Assembly: GCA_009746045.1 (NCBI GenBank)
Contig: RPFO01001943.1
Coordinates: 32,725 to 96,724, forward strand
Direction: 5' to 3'
Source: Mesostigma viride
Taxonomy: Eukaryota; Streptophyta; Mesostigmatophyceae; Mesostigmatales; Mesostigmataceae
Length of the DNA: 64,000 bases
A program made the position numbers and the translations under genes. Below, piece after piece: positions 54,508 through 63,683 of the stretch. The notes under the pieces were generated by a model. It saw only the letters and a list, made by a program, of their open reading frames with translations, did no database searches and was not told the origin of the DNA. Within the stretch, counting starts at the first letter, position 1. Each line of letters opens with the position of its first letter.

Positions 54508-55460
54508 TCACGCGGAAGAGCGTATCAACATGGCGCATACGATCATCTCCCCCGTGTCCACAAGCGGCTGATCGCAACCGATCCCGGCGTCGTGCAGCGT
54601 GTGGTATGCCATGGAAGCCGCCAGCCACGCTAGCGTGTACGCGGGCACCTCGCCGCCCAAGGCGGCCGCCGCGTCCCTCTCAGCCTTCACCATGTTCACG
54701 CACGTCTGCGCCGTCGCCTTGCTCGCGTGCTCGTCGAGCGCGCGCAAGTGCCGCATGTAGACGCGCCATTGGGGAATATAGTCCGTCGCCACCGCCATCA
54801 GCGATTGCGCGTCCACGTTCTCTCCGCCCACGATATCGATCATGCTAGACACCAGCTCGGTCGCGACCCTGTCTATGCCGGCAACTAGCGACTCGTGCTC
54901 GCGTATCGCGTCCACTATCTCCGGGTGCTGGTATATGAACAGCGTCGAGTGCCTCTGGAACCCCAGCTCCCTCACCTGCTTATCCAGACGCCACAGGTCT
55001 ACCGCCGTGAACGGAAAACGCGTGGCGGGGTCCTCGAACCTCCCTGACGTCGCGATGTACTCCGCCAGCCGCACGGCGTCAAACCCCACCACTTGCCGCG
55101 TGGGACGCACGAACTTGAAGACTCTCTCTTTCGACGGCAGCGCGTCCATCGTTATCGGGTCCTCCTTGTTAGACACCCTCGCTGCCAGGTGACGAGCGAT
55201 CGTTCTCTTGGCGCGTGCGTACGGCAGCACCTTGCGCCTCACCCACCGCTGTATGGTGATGGCCCGCTGGTTTGCGAACACGCTGCACTCCAGCTCGCGC
55301 AGGGTGGCGCTGCGGAACGGTCGCAAGCCCTGCATAAGCGCGATGCGGCGTAAGTCTCTCGCCGCGCTTTGCCGTAATAATTGAACGGGACCACGGACGC
55401 CGCACGCACGCTGAGGCGCACGTCGCGGGCGTCCGGCGACACACGGAACTGCTTTGTCAT
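54508..55460 (-). CDS. IQ-motif and U-box-like virus protein (probable frameshift near the start)
   Basis: From Met at 55,335 the frame is 275 residues. An IQ-like helix (AITIQRWVRRK) is followed by DPITMDALP, GFDAVRLAEYIATSGRF and DPATRFPFTAVDLWRLD. This resembles the U-box-like arrangement seen in many giant-virus proteins, where a loop-helix module without zinc may act in ubiquitin transfer or as a binding platform. The C-terminal half is helical. A second frame from ATG 55,460 (MTKQFRVSPDARDVRLSVRA) runs into it if one base is shifted near 55,350, giving a longer protein of about 317 residues. Its stop lies 92 bp before the ATG of the split gene. Confidence 0.6.
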
Positions 55461-55549
55461 TTACTGAGTGTTTCTACAATTTCGTCGCCCTGTTAGGCGA
55501 GCGTTTGCGTCAAAATCCTTTTTATTAACGAAAGTTACGAAAGTTATAT

Positions 55550-55708
55550 TTACAAATGCCATCGTGGCTGCACACGCCCATCACCCACCGCGCGAGGCAC
55601 GGAGTCGCGCACCGACTCCAGCAGCGGCTCTACGATCACGCGCCCATTCACGACAACCACGCATCTGCCGCAGTGCGTGTCTGTCCTCTTGCTAAAACAC
55701 GCGCCCAT
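55550..55708 (-). CDS. Small protein with N-myristoylation signal, 52 aa
   Basis: ATG at 55,708. The N-terminus MGACFSKR fits the myristoylation consensus (Gly2, small residue or Ser at position 6, followed by basic residues), as in membrane-attached virion proteins. Two further Cys (HCGRC). The rest reads VVVVNGRVIVEPLLESV. It lies 27 bp after a small membrane protein gene on the same strand. Confidence 0.5.
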   Translation of the reverse strand: MGACFSKRTDTHCGRCVVVVNGRVIVEPLLESVRDSVPRAVGDGRVQPRWHL

Positions 55709-55735
55709 AAAGTGCACACACAAAATAATCGACAG

Positions 55736-55894
55736 CTACTGCAATAGCACCCATAGCATTGCAAACAGGATGAGCCAGGCGGACAGTCCTACTGACAGCA
55801 AACCCAGAATCGCCGCAATGTGCCTGCCTGGCAAAACAGGGTCGAGTGACTCGACCGGCTTCAGGTCTGAGAGCCCCTCCACAACCGGGGGCAT
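55736..55894 (-). CDS. Small tail-anchored membrane protein, 52 aa
   Basis: ATG at 55,894. A polar N-terminal half (VVEGLSDLKPVESLDPVLP) and a long C-terminal hydrophobic helix (AAILGLLSVGLSAWLILFAM) reaching the stop. The frame has better coding character than the longer overlapping frame at 55,692-55,922. Typical of small virion or host-membrane proteins in large DNA viruses. No family recognised. Confidence 0.55.
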   Translation of the reverse strand: MPPVVEGLSDLKPVESLDPVLPGRHIAAILGLLSVGLSAWLILFAMLWVLLQ

Positions 55895-55940
55895 GCTCGT
55901 TGGAAGATGTCAAAGGGCGCATGATATATACATTATAAGA

Positions 55941-56204
55941 TTAGAAACTACTGTGCGCTATAAGGTCTATCGCGTCTCCCTGCACAACCTGGATTTCTCG
56001 CGGCGAGGGACCGGATACGGATGTTCTAAATCCAAGCTGTTGTGTCTGGTTCGCTCGTCCTGATTTCTGGGGGCCGACATCTGGCGACGCAGCAGGCATT
56101 CCGCCGATACAACCGCCCTGCTTCTGCCCCTTGTTAAAAAGCGTAACAGCCTCCGCAAAGCGCCGACGACGCCTTTCCGCTTCTCCATGACAACTGGCCG
56201 TCAT
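55941..56204 (-). CDS. Hypothetical protein, 87 aa
   Basis: A basic N-terminal region (RRRRRFAEAVTLFNKG), a Gly/Pro/Ser-rich middle and an acidic/hydrophobic end (QGDAIDLIAHSSF). The ATG at 56,204 follows the stop of the coiled-coil gene by about 1 bp, consistent with tightly packed minus-strand genes. No domain seen. Confidence 0.45.
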   Translation of the reverse strand: MTASCHGEAERRRRRFAEAVTLFNKGQKQGGCIGGMPAASPDVGPQKSGRANQTQQLGFRTSVSGPSPREIQVVQGDAIDLIAHSSF

Positions 56205-56205
56205 T

Positions 56206-56856
56206 TTATTTTACAGTCGCCTTCTGATTCGCAAGCGCCGTCTCGACCTCCGAAAGCCTGCACCTCAGCCTGTCGTTGCTGCTCATAAGGTCAGACACCG
56301 TCCGCCTCATCTGAATAATGGTGGCATCCTTCTCCTCCAGCTCCTGCCTGACCGTTTCCACCTCCACGACCAGCTTCTTCCGGACCCTCTCGTGCCGTTT
56401 TCGGGCGGCGTCGCGCAGTTTCTTGTTCTTTGAGACGACATTCTCGATCTTGTCCTTCATATCAGAGAACTGGGCCAGGACATTGGTTGCAAAGTCCCTG
56501 GGAACCAAAACTTTGGAAGGCAAAGGCCCCTCGTTGAGCCTTATGACGCGATTTCCGGTGCACGGGCTCTGCTCCGGCGTCCCATCCACACGAGAAGCGA
56601 AAACTTGGGCGGACTCGTGCAGCCTCCTGCTCTCGGAAACAGGCTCTGAAAACTCGAAAGAGGCCACTTGATCCCTAGAAACCAGCTCTTTAGACGACAA
56701 ACAGCTGTTCGTGAAATTTCCGGTGGACGAGCTCCGATCCGGCGTCCGCTCCACCCGAATTTGCCCTTTGGGAGGTACGTTCTCCTTGTCAGAATCGCAT
56801 TCACTGCTGCTTTCCGTGGAAGAATACTCAGAACTGGATGTATTCTCCTCCTCCAT
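56206..56856 (-). CDS. Ser/acid-rich protein with C-terminal coiled coil, 216 aa
   Basis: Start taken at ATG 56,856 (MEEENTSSSEYSS). The longer open frame upstream (to 57,087) runs through intergenic repeats. The N-terminal 130 residues are Ser/Glu-rich with two similar R(T/V)(D/E)xTP(D/E)(Q/R)SxxTGN segments, an internal duplication. The C-terminal 90 residues form a long heptad pattern (SDMKDKIENVVSKNKKLRD ... RRTVSDLMSSNDRL), so an oligomerising scaffold is likely. No family recognised. Confidence 0.6.
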   Translation of the reverse strand: MEEENTSSSEYSSTESSSECDSDKENVPPKGQIRVERTPDRSSSTGNFTNSCLSSKELVSRDQVASFEFSEPVSESRRLHESAQVFASRVDGTPEQSPCTGNRVIRLNEGPLPSKVLVPRDFATNVLAQFSDMKDKIENVVSKNKKLRDAARKRHERVRKKLVVEVETVRQELEEKDATIIQMRRTVSDLMSSNDRLRCRLSEVETALANQKATVK

Positions 56857-57615
56857 GGCAACACAATTTCGGACAGAATGGCACTGAATGCAGCTGATAT
56901 GGTGTCCAGAGCTCAGGTCGACGGGTCCACCAAAAATTATTGGCATGCAATTCCTGTCAATGCACTTGAGCTTTCGGTCCGCACGGATTTCTGCCCGAAC
57001 CGGCCCAAGCGCCCAAAAAGACGCCACGTGGATCCGGTCCTCTGGAAATGCGTCAGCCCGTACGGATTTCTGCCCGAACCGACCCAAGCGCCCAAAAAGA
57101 CGCCACGTGGATCGTGGTCCTCTGGAAATGCGTCAGCCCGTACGGATTTCTGCCTGAACCGGTACAAGCGCCCAAAAAACGCCACGCGGTGCCGGTCCTC
57201 TGAAAAAACGGATTTCTGGTCGAAAAGCCAAAATGGCAGTGAACAAAAAAGGTTATTAACAGGAAGCCCCCACCAAAGTCATCCATCTCACTGTCCATCC
57301 AGTCTGCACACCCAAGAAACTCCTAAACGGCCCGAACCACCCAAGAATTCGCCTGTGGTGTTGTTTGCTAAGCGTCCGAAGCACCCAAGAATTTCGCTGT
57401 TCGAATTCCCGAGGCCCGAACCACCCAAAAATCGCCGCTGGTCGTCTTCCGGAGTTCCGGACCGCCCAAATTTGTTTTCCTTCCGTCGTCAAGGGCTCGA
57501 CCGAAATTCGGTCCGGTTTGCGTTCCAGAGGCCCTGAGCACCCGAAATTCGCTTCTGTTCGTCTCTCGAGGCCCGAATCACCCGAAATTTTGCCTGCTCA
57601 CGACTTTTTTCGAGG
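56857..57615. repeat. Divergent intergenic region with two degenerate repeat families
   Basis: Three copies of a roughly 70-75-bp unit (CGTACGGATTTCTGCC...CAAGCGCCCAAAAA) at about 56,975-57,200. Then five degenerate copies of GAACCACCCAAGAATTC-type sequence about 45-60 bp apart at 57,330-57,595. They lie between divergent genes and could be promoter-associated. No gene seen. Confidence 0.7.
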
Positions 57616-58548
57616 ATGAGGACGTGCGGAACCCAGAACCGATGGCTGTACGACCCGGAAACCGGCGAGATGGTGAAGAAAACCTACAAGAACGAAGAGA
57701 GCATCGAAAAGTGGAAGGCAGCCAACCCTGACAAAACGCCAGCCTCACCCAAGGCCAGGTGCCACCGCTGCAAAGGTCTGGTACCCGTGTCCTCCTTCCG
57801 TCTGAACGGCGTTTTTTTCGAGGGCATCGCAAGAAATTGCGCCCCTTGCAGGAAAGAGATGACGAGTGCTGTCAAGGACGCGGCTGCCGTGCACGAGGAG
57901 AGGGCGAGGGTGGCGGCCCTCAAGCTTCACGGTGACGAGAAGGCAGACTGCTCATTCACTCCCAGCGTCGGCAGGGGCAACGAGGAGTTCGAGATGGCCG
58001 CGTTCATCTGCACCAAGACCGGCGGCTTCCTGGAGAACGGCGCGGGCGTCCTCGAGTCCTACAGCACCTGCCAGGTCTGCAACGAGACGCTCACCAACGT
58101 GTACTCCTGCAAGACCCCTAACCCGCACTTCCACATCGGCGGCGTGTGCATCAGCTGCGTCTGGGACTTCCTGGAGAGCGCCGACCCGGACTGGCCCGTC
58201 CTCTGCCCCATCTGCACCGAGCTCGGCATGGACACCGACGAGGAGAACGACGAGCGCCATCCCGAGCTGTCGTTCCCTTACTTCGAGTTTGACACCCAGC
58301 TCACTGTGCTCGCGTTCATGGCCGGCTCCGACACCCTGCCCGACAGCGTGGACGACGAGCCCGAGCCCGAGCCCACGTACGAAGAGGATGAACACGTCGC
58401 CGCGGACAACAAGATCGACGACGTCCAGCACTCGGAGGTCGGCAAGCGCGACGGCAACGGCGAGGACGAGCAGGCCAGCAAGCGACAGAAGACCGACAAC
58501 GACGTCATCGTTTTGGACAGCGACGATGACGCTGATCAGGCCTCCTAG
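57616..58548 (+). CDS. RING-like zinc protein with acidic tail, 310 aa
   Basis: Probable E3-ubiquitin-ligase-type or zinc-scaffold protein. An N-terminal C-x2-C pair (ARCHRCKG) is followed by a second pair (NCAPC). The central region (about 154-205) has CQVC ... HFHIGGVCISC ... LCPIC spaced like a RING/PHD-type cross-brace, ending with an acidic C-terminus (EPEPEPTYEEDE), a basic KRQKTD motif and DSDDD. It is intact, in a region where most neighbours are frameshifted. The target is unknown. Confidence 0.65.
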   Translation: MRTCGTQNRWLYDPETGEMVKKTYKNEESIEKWKAANPDKTPASPKARCHRCKGLVPVSSFRLNGVFFEGIARNCAPCRKEMTSAVKDAAAVHEERARVAALKLHGDEKADCSFTPSVGRGNEEFEMAAFICTKTGGFLENGAGVLESYSTCQVCNETLTNVYSCKTPNPHFHIGGVCISCVWDFLESADPDWPVLCPICTELGMDTDEENDERHPELSFPYFEFDTQLTVLAFMAGSDTLPDSVDDEPEPEPTYEEDEHVAADNKIDDVQHSEVGKRDGNGEDEQASKRQKTDNDVIVLDSDDDADQAS

Positions 58549-58749
58549 GTGTCGTTACGACTGACAAGCGCATTCTATCGATTTAGCTAGGCGGCTTTTT
58601 AAGCTGTCACACATGCCTCAAATGCCATTTGTTAATGGGGAAACGGAAGTTAAACTTGTGGGAATTTCTTGCAAATAAAATGAACCATCTTACATACGCC
58701 ATGTGTCTGCAAGCGTGAGCCAATTAGATCATTGTATTACATATATTAT

Positions 58750-59673
58750 TTAACATTGGACCATTTTAACTCGCTTGTCTCTATTCCAGGCCTGGTTTTC
58801 CAGCATCAATCGTTTGTTGTTTGCGGCAAATTCGGGCCCGCGGTACTTGCGAGCCTCCTCGTAGTGACCTAGTTTTTCCAGTCCAGGGGCAAGCGCCTCC
58901 ACTATGGAAAGGGCCGACTTCTCGGGGTCTTTCCCGCCCACCACCTCTTTCTCGTGGCGAGAGTGGAAGAATATTGACAAACCGCACATTTCGTCTGTGA
59001 ACGTGTCGCGAGTGGCCTGACTCTTCTTTGTTAGTCCCTGGTCCTTCCTGTAGTCGGCGGTCTGCTCGTATCCAGTCACCAACTTGTTGGCGGCGTTGTT
59101 GACGACAGCGTACACTCGCGCCGGCACCGGCTGGGCGCTGCTATCCCTAATGGCGCGCATGTCCAGTTTCGTCTTCTCGCAACTCTTGATGCGAGGGGCA
59201 TCCGCCACTTGCTGGCGAGATATTGGCACAAACTCCTCGCCGGTCTTCTCGCGATACCGGTCGTGCAGGTCTTGGATGAGCGCCGGGTCCGCATCCAGGT
59301 ACTTCTCCAACAGCACGGCCACCGAGTGGCGGAACGCCGCCGCCTTCTTGCCTGGCAAGAGCTGGATGATCTTGATGATCCCCTGTCGATCGGTGACAGG
59401 TGTGTCTCGCTGTCTGGCACCGGGGAACTTCCAGAGACCACAGAGAGTGGTCACTACCGCGTGGCTTTTCTCAAGTCTTGACAGATATTCAGAAGCTCTT
59501 GCACTTGCTTTTTCCAACAAAACTCCGCCCTCCGACATAAAACATGAAGCGGATATGACATCCAACACAGATATCCTGCCATCGGGCGTAACTCGTATCT
59601 TGTTTGCAAAGGGGTCCTCACCCGGCATGTCGCGCGAGGGTTGCAGATACATCACAACCGCTTGTGACGCCAT
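58750..59673 (-). CDS. VTPDGRIS-domain protein, 307 aa
   Basis: Start set at ATG 59,673 (MASQAVV); ten more residues are open upstream. The N-terminal domain (about 25-135) has KIRVTPDGRISVLDVISASC, then a helix, WKFPGARQRDTPVTDRQG and IIKIIQLLPGKKAAAFRHSV. This arrangement recurs in the broken gene at 59,758-60,484 and resembles expanded KilA-N/Bro-like DNA-binding domains of large viruses and protists (similarity by eye). The C-terminal half is charged and helical (GHYEEARKYRGPEFAANNKR). It may bind DNA. Confidence 0.55.
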   Translation of the reverse strand: MASQAVVMYLQPSRDMPGEDPFANKIRVTPDGRISVLDVISASCFMSEGGVLLEKASARASEYLSRLEKSHAVVTTLCGLWKFPGARQRDTPVTDRQGIIKIIQLLPGKKAAAFRHSVAVLLEKYLDADPALIQDLHDRYREKTGEEFVPISRQQVADAPRIKSCEKTKLDMRAIRDSSAQPVPARVYAVVNNAANKLVTGYEQTADYRKDQGLTKKSQATRDTFTDEMCGLSIFFHSRHEKEVVGGKDPEKSALSIVEALAPGLEKLGHYEEARKYRGPEFAANNKRLMLENQAWNRDKRVKMVQC

Positions 59674-59757
59674 GGGTGTTTGTTGTATTAATAGAAAATT
59701 CATTCATCAATATAAGCGCGCCGCCCTTACAAGGTTGTCCATAAAATTGAGATTTGT

Positions 59758-60484
59758 TCACGAGTTGATGTTGGGGTCCTGCAACTCTATGCTTTCGTCC
59801 AGTGTCAGCTCTATCTTATGCAAGTCGCAGACCTCCTTGAGTACAAGCAGCCTTTCCGCCGTCACGTTGGGCGTCGTAGGCGTGCGAAACAGGTGAAGGC
59901 GCTTGGTGTAGTCCGGGTAGTCAAGCCCGTACCCGATGAGCTGACCCACGCCGTGCAGGCCGGAGCTGAACTCCTTCACCTCGATCAAACGCTTGGTGTC
60001 CGGGCACAGGATGTCGATCACCCCCGCCCGGCACCTCACCTCCCGCTTGCCTCTGAGCCTCTCCGCAAGGCCGGCCTGTACGTCTCTTTCCCCCCCCTTT
60101 TGCGCTTTCTGTGTGTAGATGAAGACAAAATGTCTATTAACTTGTGCAACGTGTCCGCCTTTTCCACGTCGTTTGCGCACTCGTGTGACACGCATGACAG
60201 TACGCGAACAAGTCTTTTGATGCTGTCCAAATCCATAACCGGGTATCCCTTTGCCTTTGTTCCAAAATTTATCCATTTGATATCTCCTCGTGCATCTTTC
60301 CGATGCGTTTTAGACAATACGATGCGTGAACGGCTGCATTGGGAGTACGCACGCCGTTTTTCACAAAGCAAGCCAGCGTTATGACATCGATCACCGAGAT
60401 CCTCCCGTCAGGCGTCACACGGACGCGCGGGGACGCTTTGAGGACGTCCGCTTCCGTGGACGCTTCAAGGATGTTTGAGGACAT
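59758..60484 (-). pseudogene. VTPDGRIS-domain protein with PD-(D/E)XK-type nuclease motif, two frameshifts
   Basis: Three consecutive frames look like parts of one gene. 60,484 to about 60,290: RVRVTPDGRISVIDVITLAC. Then about 60,290-60,095: IKWINFGTKAKGYPVMDLDS, equivalent to the WKFPG...PVTD part of the neighbour. Then about 60,090-59,758: GVIDILCPDTKRLIEVKEF, with the Asp and Glu-x-Lys of a restriction-endonuclease-like core, and LIGYGLDYPDYTKRLHLF. The second shift sits at a run of eight Cs (60,088-60,096). An intact ancestor would pair a DNA-binding-like domain with a nuclease. Either decay or homopolymer errors broke it. Confidence 0.55.
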
Positions 60485-60539
60485 GTTTGCGCAGTCGCGT
60501 CACGAGGCTCGGGAGGCTCCGGCCGTCTCGCTGAGCAAT

Positions 60540-60604
60540 TTATGGCGCGCGTGGGACGGGGGCGCCCAACCGGCGCGACAACGTGTTGCGACTCTCGTAG
60601 CAGC
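60540..60604 (-). pseudogene. Fragment resembling the 3' end of the gene at 61,020-61,308
   Basis: Shares GTCGCAACACGT and GCGCCGGT(T/C)GGGCGCCC with the neighbour's 3' end, but lacks about 25 bp between them. A partial duplication remnant. Confidence 0.4.
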
Positions 60605-60938
60605 CTACTGTGTTTCACACCATCCGTCTCTTAAACGAGCACATCCAATCTTGTGAAGCGGCCACGCCTCCGTTTGGCATTTCTTTGAGCAGTAATATGC
60701 CTTTTTGCAAGTTGCGCACTTTTTCATGCCGCCCTTTCTGGTAATTTTGTCGCAAACTCTATTGCAACAGAGACGGTGTGTGGACGATATCACGAAATCC
60801 ATCTGATCGTCACCCTCCTCCAATATTGGACACGCGTCCCCGAAAAAATGGTGGTGCATTTCTCGCCCATGGGTACAGAAAGTCCGTTATACAAGGTGCC
60901 CTTTCCACCACCACCGGACCTTCATCCTCATCGCTCAT
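60605..60938 (-). CDS. MYND-type zinc-finger protein (frameshift near a T run)
   Basis: MYND fingers bind proline-rich partners. From Met at 60,859 the frame is 84 residues with CCNRVC, then CATCKKAYYCSKKCQTEAW, HKIGC, the eight-ligand pattern of MYND. An acidic N-terminal part (MSDEDEGPVVVERAPCITDF) is open in another frame from ATG 60,938 and would join after one base shift in the six-T stretch near 60,848. Complete length would be about 110 residues. Small MYND proteins are common in giant viruses. Confidence 0.65.
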
Positions 60939-61019
60939 ATGTGCTTTAAGAAGTTGGTAGATTATTGAGACCGCGTGAACGAAAGAGGCTAGTGAGTAGC
61001 CACAACTGTTGTTGGCATT

Positions 61020-61308
61020 TCAAGTCTTGGGCACGCGGGCGCCCGACCGGCGCAACAACTCGGCCATGATGTCCATGACGTGTTGCGACCAGTTCCTCCC
61101 CCGACCCTCCTCCATATGATCGCGGCCTCGTTGGCCAGTAGCGCTGTATCATCGCCTCGTTCACGCACACGTTTGGGCCGAACGTGGCCCGCGCCTCGTT
61201 CAGCATGCGCGTGGTCTCCTCCATCCACCGCGTCAACATCTGGTACTCTTTGAGGCCTCTCCCTCGGCCTTTGTGAATCTCTTGCGCGCCCTCATTTTTT
61301 GTGCTCAC
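61020..61308 (-). pseudogene. Hypothetical helical protein, two frameshifts
   Basis: ATG 61,308 opens a charged helical region (EYQMLTRWMEETTRMLNEAR). Better coding continues in a second frame (TALLANEAAIIWRRV) and then a third (GRNWSQHVMDIMAELLRRSG) to a TGA at 61,020. The uncorrected frame runs to 60,946 with low-quality sequence. No family recognised. Confidence 0.45.
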
Positions 61309-61320
61309 ATAATGCTGACA

Positions 61321-62342
61321 TTTTCTACGCGAAAGGCTCGGGGCACATGATGCCGTAGACCTTCTTCATCCGGTCCCTGTACAACTTCACGAACGCGTCA
61401 CCCGGAGTCAGGCGATTGCGCCACCACTCCTCCGCCACGACGTTCGCGACAATGTCTCATCCTCCTTCAGCGGCAAGGCGTTGACCAGCCAGAACAGCAT
61501 GTCCCACGCGGGGGCCGTCAGTATGTTGCGCGACACGCGACAGGTGACCAGCGACTTGTTCGCTTCGTAGGGCTGCACGCTGAACCAAAGGAGGAACACG
61601 GGCTTTTCGTGCCCGGATATCCTGAAACGCAGACTCGCCGTGTACGGCAGGTAAACTCGTTGTCGACGGATATCGACAGCGCGCCATGGGAGGCACCCTC
61701 GCGACCTTGCCCTCGACCGGCATGAGTCGAAGCAGCAGGCGACCCGCAAGGTCGGCGGACACAGGATAGCTGTACACGCTCTTTCCCGTGAGGAGACTCG
61801 CGTCCCCGCCCGTCTCGGTCGTCACGTCTGCGCTCTCAACGTCCACGATCTTCCCTTGTGCACGTGCTGGAGATGCACGTGTCCAGGAGGTTCTCCATGA
61901 CGATCATCGGGTGCGCCCTCACGCACGTCGAGTACGAAAACGTCCTGTATCCGTCGTCAGCGAACTCCGGCATAGTCGGCGGAGACGATCCCCCGTCCCC
62001 GATGCCGGCGTTCACCCAGACCAGGCCCGTATCTTCTTTGGCATCGAGGTGGTTGTCGCCGTTGTTATGCTTGCCCCAGTACATCCCGTGGTACGGGCAA
62101 CGAACGCACCCGTCTTCCACCTTGCAGTTGTGAGACAGTCGCGCCCCGCGGTGAGGGCACGCGTTTCTCACGGCGAGCGTCTCGTTCCTCTGCCGGTGAT
62201 CGTACAAGAGTATCTCCTCGTTGTACACCTTCGTCACCTTCGGCTGGCGAGATTTGCGTCCCACGCACACCCACTTGTCGGGGTGCTCGCTGGACGCCTC
62301 GCACAGTGGGAGCAGGCTCGGAGTGAAATGGGCAGTCGTCAT
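61321..62342 (-). pseudogene. Rieske [2Fe-2S] oxygenase-like gene, several frameshifts
   Basis: The N-terminal 168 residues from ATG 62,342 are clean. The Rieske cluster ligands are CPHRGA and CPYHGMYWG (C-x-H...C-x2-H). Beyond about 61,870 the reading passes through other frames that together match a Rieske-oxygenase C-terminal half: SVYSYPVSADLAGRLLLR, then YLPYTASLRFRISGHEKPVF and FSVQPYEANKSL, then AFVKLYRDRMKKVYG to a stop at 61,321. At least three single-base shifts are needed. Plant and algal relatives act on chlorophyll catabolites, choline or sterols, and the substrate here is unknown. One of few metabolic genes in the virus-like block. Confidence 0.7.
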
Positions 62343-62345
62343 CTG

Positions 62346-62961
62346 TTAGTGGTGGTCGTCATTTCTGTCACACCGAGGCGCGCGGACTCGCTCCATGACT
62401 TGCAGGATGCAGATTTTTGTTTTCCCGTTGTAGGTCCCGATCAGTTCGTACACGGTGAAGTCCTTGCAATAGTCGAAAAGGAGGCGACGGTAGGCGGCGG
62501 GAAATGAGTACTGCCCTATCTGCAGCTGGTCAGGTGGCGGGACGGACTTGTTAGAACTCGGGGCTTGTGCGGCCTTTCCAGGTGAGCTCGTACTACGCGC
62601 ACCTCGGGCGGCGGATGTCGATGTACGATTCCCATCGCCTCCAAGTAAGGGCACTCGCGCCACTCGCGCACCTGGGTCCGCGGTAGAACTCGACGCTGAA
62701 CGGCACCTTCTTGTGAAGAGTACGTCGATGACGCGTTCATGCAACAGTCCTCCAAGTGCTCGTCATACGCGTTGAAAAACGAGGCAGTAGCGTCCAACTT
62801 GTCTACAAACCCTTGCGTCCCCTTTTCATCAAAATCGGTGGTAAAGAGATCCGGTCAGGTTTAGCCAAAAACCCTCTGCCGTCCCCGTTTCGGTCTCTGA
62901 CGGCATTAGGCGGTCTAGGCCGGACACGACTGGATGCGACATCCTAAGATTGATGTTCATA
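62346..62961 (-). pseudogene. Hypothetical gene with frameshifts
   Basis: ATG near 62,961 (MNINLRMSHPVVSGLDRLMP) reads to about 62,850, continues in a second frame (GFVDKLDATASFFNAYDEHL) to about 62,710, and ends in a third frame with FPAAYRRLLFDYCKDFTVYE to a stop at 62,346, 4 bp from the Rieske gene start. No family recognised. Consistent minus-strand order supports one broken gene. Confidence 0.4.
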
Positions 62962-63180
62962 TTTATTAGTGGTCTGAGCGCAGGCGTGGGCCGGCCGAGG
63001 CACAGGAAGGCCCCTTGGTGCAAGGGCGCAAAACTTGTACATGTGTGATTACCTTCCAAACAACGACCGCGCATATGGTTCCAAGTCCTCGGCAGTCGTG
63101 CCGTCCTTGTATCGAAGCTTCGGCATTCTCATGGAGCAATCTCAGAAAGATGCGACCCCCTGGCTTTCTGTTTGTAAACA

Positions 63181-63550
63181 TTATTGTACTTTGTCATGTC
63201 GCGTTTTTGGTTGTCCACGATGTTTTGTAGTGCGGCTGTAGTAGTCGTCGTTGAAATCCTGACGCCACTCCGGTTTAATGCGCCATTCCAGCTCGTCTCT
63301 TCGCTCTTCGATCTGTATCCCAGAGTTCTTTGCCACCACCAGGTTTCATGACAGTCTTCTGAATTTGCAGACGCGGGTCGAGATCCAGGTGTGTCGTGCA
63401 GTAGTCGCAATCTACGAAATATCCTCTTATTCTTGCCACGTCTTGAGGCCCCCTGACCCTAAAATCTTGCTTTTTATTGACGTCAGTTTCATATCTTAAC
63501 CAACCAACGTTTATTACGACACTGTTTTCCTTTGTGTAGTCGCCTTGCAT
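63181..63550 (-). pseudogene. Hypothetical gene with one frameshift
   Basis: ATG 63,550 opens MQGDYTKENSVVINVGWLRY...RGYFVDCDYCTTHLDLDP to about 63,350. A second frame (IQIEERRDELEWRIKPEWRQ) with strong charged composition then runs to a stop at 63,181. Joined length would be about 120 residues. A C-x2-C pair is present. No family recognised. Confidence 0.45.
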
Positions 63551-63683
63551 CGCTCGACCCTGTTAGGCATTGTGTTGATCCTTCACACAGAACACACATT
63601 TTTGTTCATAGTACGGGAAACGCGCCTGTGTGTCCCAAGTCTTGCGATCGCGGATGGCGCGTTACGGCTAGCAGAATCTGAGT

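Noticed and set aside
57866-58564. 232-codon Ser/Thr/Arg/Pro-rich frame overlapping the RING-like gene
   Set aside because: Out-of-frame shadow of a GC-rich gene. The zinc pattern is in the other frame.
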